Origin: Bactrocera neohumeralis
Lineage: Eukaryota > Arthropoda > Insecta > Diptera > Tephritidae
Direction: 5' to 3'
DNA length: 64,000 bases
Assembly (NCBI RefSeq): GCF_024586455.1
Contig: NC_065921.1
Span: forward strand, 4,588,001-4,652,000
Shown here: piece by piece, positions 61,031 to 64,000 of the stretch
Numbering within the stretch: the first letter of the stretch is position 1
Layout: each line of letters opens with the position of its first letter
The notes under the pieces: generated by a model
Databases searched by the model: none
What the model was told of the DNA's origin: nothing
Seen by the model: only the letters and a program-made list of their open reading frames with translations
Made by a program: the position numbers and the translations under genes

Positions 61031-62261
61031 ATAAAGGCATTCATAATAACTCGTCTTACAAAGAAATATCATTTTTTTCTCTTTCAACTGCATTTATTTA
61101 TGTGTAATTATGTATTATTTGTGGGATTTTTTTTTAAATGGGCTGTAGAATTGCTTTCCTTTTTTCTTGTTGCAATTTAAGTTTGTGTTACTATGGTAAT
61201 GAACAAAGCTGCATTATTCCATAATTCTTTTAACTTTTGATGATAGTTAAAAATAAGAGTGTTGATTAGCCTTTGATATTTATTTAGGTAAAGTTCTGCT
61301 AGGGGTTATCATAGTTGATCATAAATGCGCAATAATGGAATGTCCCTCCACTCACTTCACTTACGATTTCTTTGAAAACAACTTAGACTGCAATTTTTTT
61401 CCTGTGGGACATCTTGCTATTTCATAGTACTTTAAACAAAACACTGTCATTTACTATGAACAAAAGCGCAAATATACTTAAGAGTGGTGTAACCTGATTT
61501 ATTGCGAAGCGTTTTGCGCTAAGCGTGAATCTGCTGCGAGCGTGTGACACCTGTCACGTGCTGCGTATACTTATGTAAATTTATGGTGGTAGCCTGAAGT
61601 AATGGAAGAAATGCACAAAAAGTGCAATATTCAGTATACATAAAACCATTTTATTTCAGTCGGCTTCAAATTACGTATACGCAAAGACGTACAGACTAGT
61701 GTTGGTACAGGAACATAAAGTAATATGTTGGAATATAATTTAATGTAAAATACAGGTACCCTCTATTGAGGTTGGGTATCTCATTGATATAAACCTGCGC
61801 CGAATTATATTTAAACTAATATTTGTATAATTATCTAATTGCTTAAATTCTGAAATGCTTGTGGTGAAGAAGTATTCACAATATGTCTTAATTAAAAACA
61901 CAATAAGAGTTTAAAATTCTTGGTTGACATATTTTACTTGCTCACGCTTAGCGTTTGTAGCCAAAGTATCAACACAGTTTCAAATTTATTACGTAATTTC
62001 CGGGCGCTTGAATTTTTGCCATTACTGTGAGTTACCATTTTTTTTTTAATTTTTTCCAATAATTTTTTTGCAAAATGATGCATGCATTTGAGGTATGCTT
62101 CCAACAACACTAATATACATTTTTTCTCTTCTTTCCAAGAAATTTCTATTTACAGTTAAGCCAGTTATTGCCATGTACAGGCGGATGATTTACACTGCGT
62201 GTGGACAGAGTATGACACTGGAGTTTATGGTGAGTACGACAATGTAATAAAAAAAATATTA
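61031..62261. other. AT-rich non-coding stretch
   Basis: Nothing is recognised. Confidence 0.45.
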
Positions 62262-62866
62262 AGCTTAGAACCAGGGTAAGGACATATGATACATTTTATC
62301 TCTTTATACCAAAATTTAATACAACTCATAAATACAAACTTTATGTTTCAAATAATAAGTATTTTTTCAAAATTCATGTTTGTAGGAATCATTTGAATAT
62401 ATGCCTACAATTCTATACAGATTCTTCTTCAAAAATAATACAATAGCTAAGTATTTGTAAGAGTAGAAAAGAACTGCAACCAAATACACAGTGCAATGGA
62501 TTATAACTGTTGTTTTTGTTGAATTATGAACTTGCGAAGCACCCACTTTGCACATTGCTTTCGAATCTTTAGAGCATCTTTGTCTTCGGTGCTCAATTCG
62601 CCTGTTTCCAGCTTAGCAAATATCTTTTCAACGATGGATTTCCCTGAGCCCAAAATTCAACAGTATTTTCCCCCGAAAAGCAATGCTTTATTAACACATG
62701 AAATGCTTTATGATCCATTTTTTTGTAAACTAACACAAGTTGCTTCACAAAAATGCTATATCGCATTAACTAATGGTTATAATCCAACTAATAGAAGTCA
62801 TATAGATGATAATAGTAGTATTATCTATGTATCAGCCACAGTGAAGCGTGGACGGGTCCTCTAGTT
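62262..62866 (-). mobile_element. mariner-derived repeat, shorter reversed copy
   Basis: The reverse complement matches 56212-57075 closely but lacks the section at 56585-56823. The junction runs AACAAAAACAACAGTTATAA. The outer end, GAGGACCCGTCCACGCTTCA on the minus strand, is better preserved here than in the longer copy. The plus-strand frame at 62526-62864 (beginning MNLRSTHFAHC) and its counterpart at 56372-56560 are antisense to the transposase remnant and are not taken as genes. Confidence 0.82.
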
Positions 62867-64000
62867 AATAATAAATCTAAGTAATGTTGAAAGAATTAAG
62901 TTCAATAACATAGTTTCGGTTACAATATGGTTACAAAAAAAAAATAAAATTCAAAATTATCCTGCTTTTTGGCTTCTACACCAGTTATGTCCAAGGATAA
63001 CTTAGCAATGCTGCGTATGTGTTGCACACGCTAAATTAATGCTTTGTCAGACAGTATTTTATAAAAATATTTTATAAAAGTGTTTTATGTCTTTAAGGTT
63101 GCTAGTTATGTTTGTTATTTATTGTTTTTTTTTAATTTTTATTAAAACTTAACTTGCGTAAAACATAACGCTTTTTCTCACTAAATTTAAAATTCGCCTC
63201 TTTACATTGCTGTTCAAAAAAATTCCCGTAGGAGTACATTTGAATCAGGATTAGTTCATCCACACAAAAAAATATGATTCTTAAATTATTATTTAGTTCA
63301 AGTTTAGTTTGCAATTTTTTGCATTTTTATTAATTTTAAATTATAAAAGCTGATTCAGAAAAATATTCAAATAAAATGAGCATATCACTATTTTTCCACG
63401 AACCATTGCATAGAGCAAACAAATGTCCCCAGGGCGTATGAGTAATATGCGTATAGGTTTGGTGGCGCATGGTGAAAATCTCATTAAACTAAACAAATGC
63501 GAATAGTTGAAATAACTGTAACAACAGCAAATAATAGAAAATGTATTAGTTATCCATTTTTTTACCACTCAACTAATCTGCTTTGTGTATCTTTGCGCAT
63601 TTACGCTTGAATTACAAACTAATTTCGCTATTTCGGTTGAATGCAATGATAATTTGCAGTGCAAATATAAATATGAAATTTGGTTGTTTCCATTTGATTA
63701 GTTTTTGCCGAATGTGGTTATATTGTGGTCATTATAAAATAATTCAGGAGGACTTTGTGGGAGTTGTGTGTTCTTTGCTTAATTGTATAGCTTTGTTTCA
63801 AGCATCGAAATTGTGGGTTTTTTTATCTGGGCAAAAATTTATGTATAATTGCATAATATATTAATTCATAGGAGTTCTACAAATTGTTGCTTTGCATATG
63901 TGTGTAGCTTTAATTCAATAATTGGTCTTTGAATTTGTTGTATTTAGAATTTTCTAGCTCAAAAAAAGGTTGGTTAGACTTGGTTTTATATATAATGATT
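62867..64000. other. AT-rich non-coding stretch to window end
   Basis: No gene is recognised. The overlapping frames at 63341-63568 and 63583-63864 lack any domain. Confidence 0.45.

Noticed and set aside
62526..62864. A 112-codon plus-strand frame, also partly open at 56372-56560 in the reversed copy
   Set aside because: Conservation between the copies reflects the repeat itself; the sense strand carries a mariner transposase remnant, so this frame is antisense.
1..64000. tRNA, rRNA, CRISPR arrays, bacterial operons or a provirus
   Set aside because: I saw no cloverleaf with conserved box B, no rRNA-like segment, no regularly spaced identical repeats, and no gag/pol/env or long terminal repeats.

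Overview
The window looks like gene-poor, repeat-rich DNA from a higher fly, most likely a tephritid fruit fly. This rests on the AT-rich base composition, the many mariner-type transposon relics, and dispersed repeats of the kind seen in tephritid and drosophilid genomes. Species and chromosome cannot be read from the sequence. There is no bacterial gene organisation, no CRISPR array, and no recognisable tRNA or rRNA. Three runs of exactly 100 N (6242-6341, 42079-42178, 60302-60401) are scaffold gaps.

The only host-gene signal lies on the + strand at 33.7-40.2 kb. It comprises a transmembrane-segment exon (33675-34498), a collagen Gly-X-Y exon (37507-37875) and an immunoglobulin-domain exon (39727-40167), in that order. 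The order fits a type II membrane collagen/Ig protein of the colmedin (UNC-122 / Drosophila CG6867) kind. Several frame changes, in-frame stops, Gly substitutions in the triplets and loss of the second Ig cysteine indicate a decayed or partial copy. No olfactomedin domain was found.

Most other recognisable content is mobile DNA. At least eleven mariner relics are present, at 14.2, 32.3, 36.4, 40.9, 41.3, 43.4, 44.6, 46.2, 48.1, 53.7 and 56.2 kb, with further ones at 58.0 and 62.3 kb and a doubtful one at 47.6 kb. They fall into several families, and none could encode an active transposase. Most keep the two ends and have lost the middle. A separate terminal-inverted-repeat family beginning TAGGGTG occurs at 2.4 kb, at 18.0 kb (diverged) and at 21.9-22.9 kb, where one full unit and one reversed partial unit form a giant hairpin. 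Non-LTR retrotransposon scraps lie at 42.2 and 51.3 kb, and fragments of common fly dispersed repeats at 2.8, 6.4, 26.5, 31.2, 43.1, 44.35 and 51.1 kb.

An unexpected layer is a set of old non-coding duplications inside the window. They pair 4.6-5.4 kb with 42.3-43.0 kb (inverted), 7.0-8.0 with 26.6-27.2, 8.8-9.25 with 48.75-49.15, 12.0-13.15 with 52.8-55.4 (direct), and 27.74-27.86 with 28.51-28.64 (inverted). Most flanks are strongly diverged, yet islands of 18-25 identical bases survive. This is either an ancient block duplication or a large undescribed repeat. It is the most interesting feature here after the broken collagen/Ig gene and the hairpin element.

The remaining stretches are AT-rich DNA with microsatellites in which I see no gene. 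All alignments were done by eye, so borders are approximate unless given exactly.
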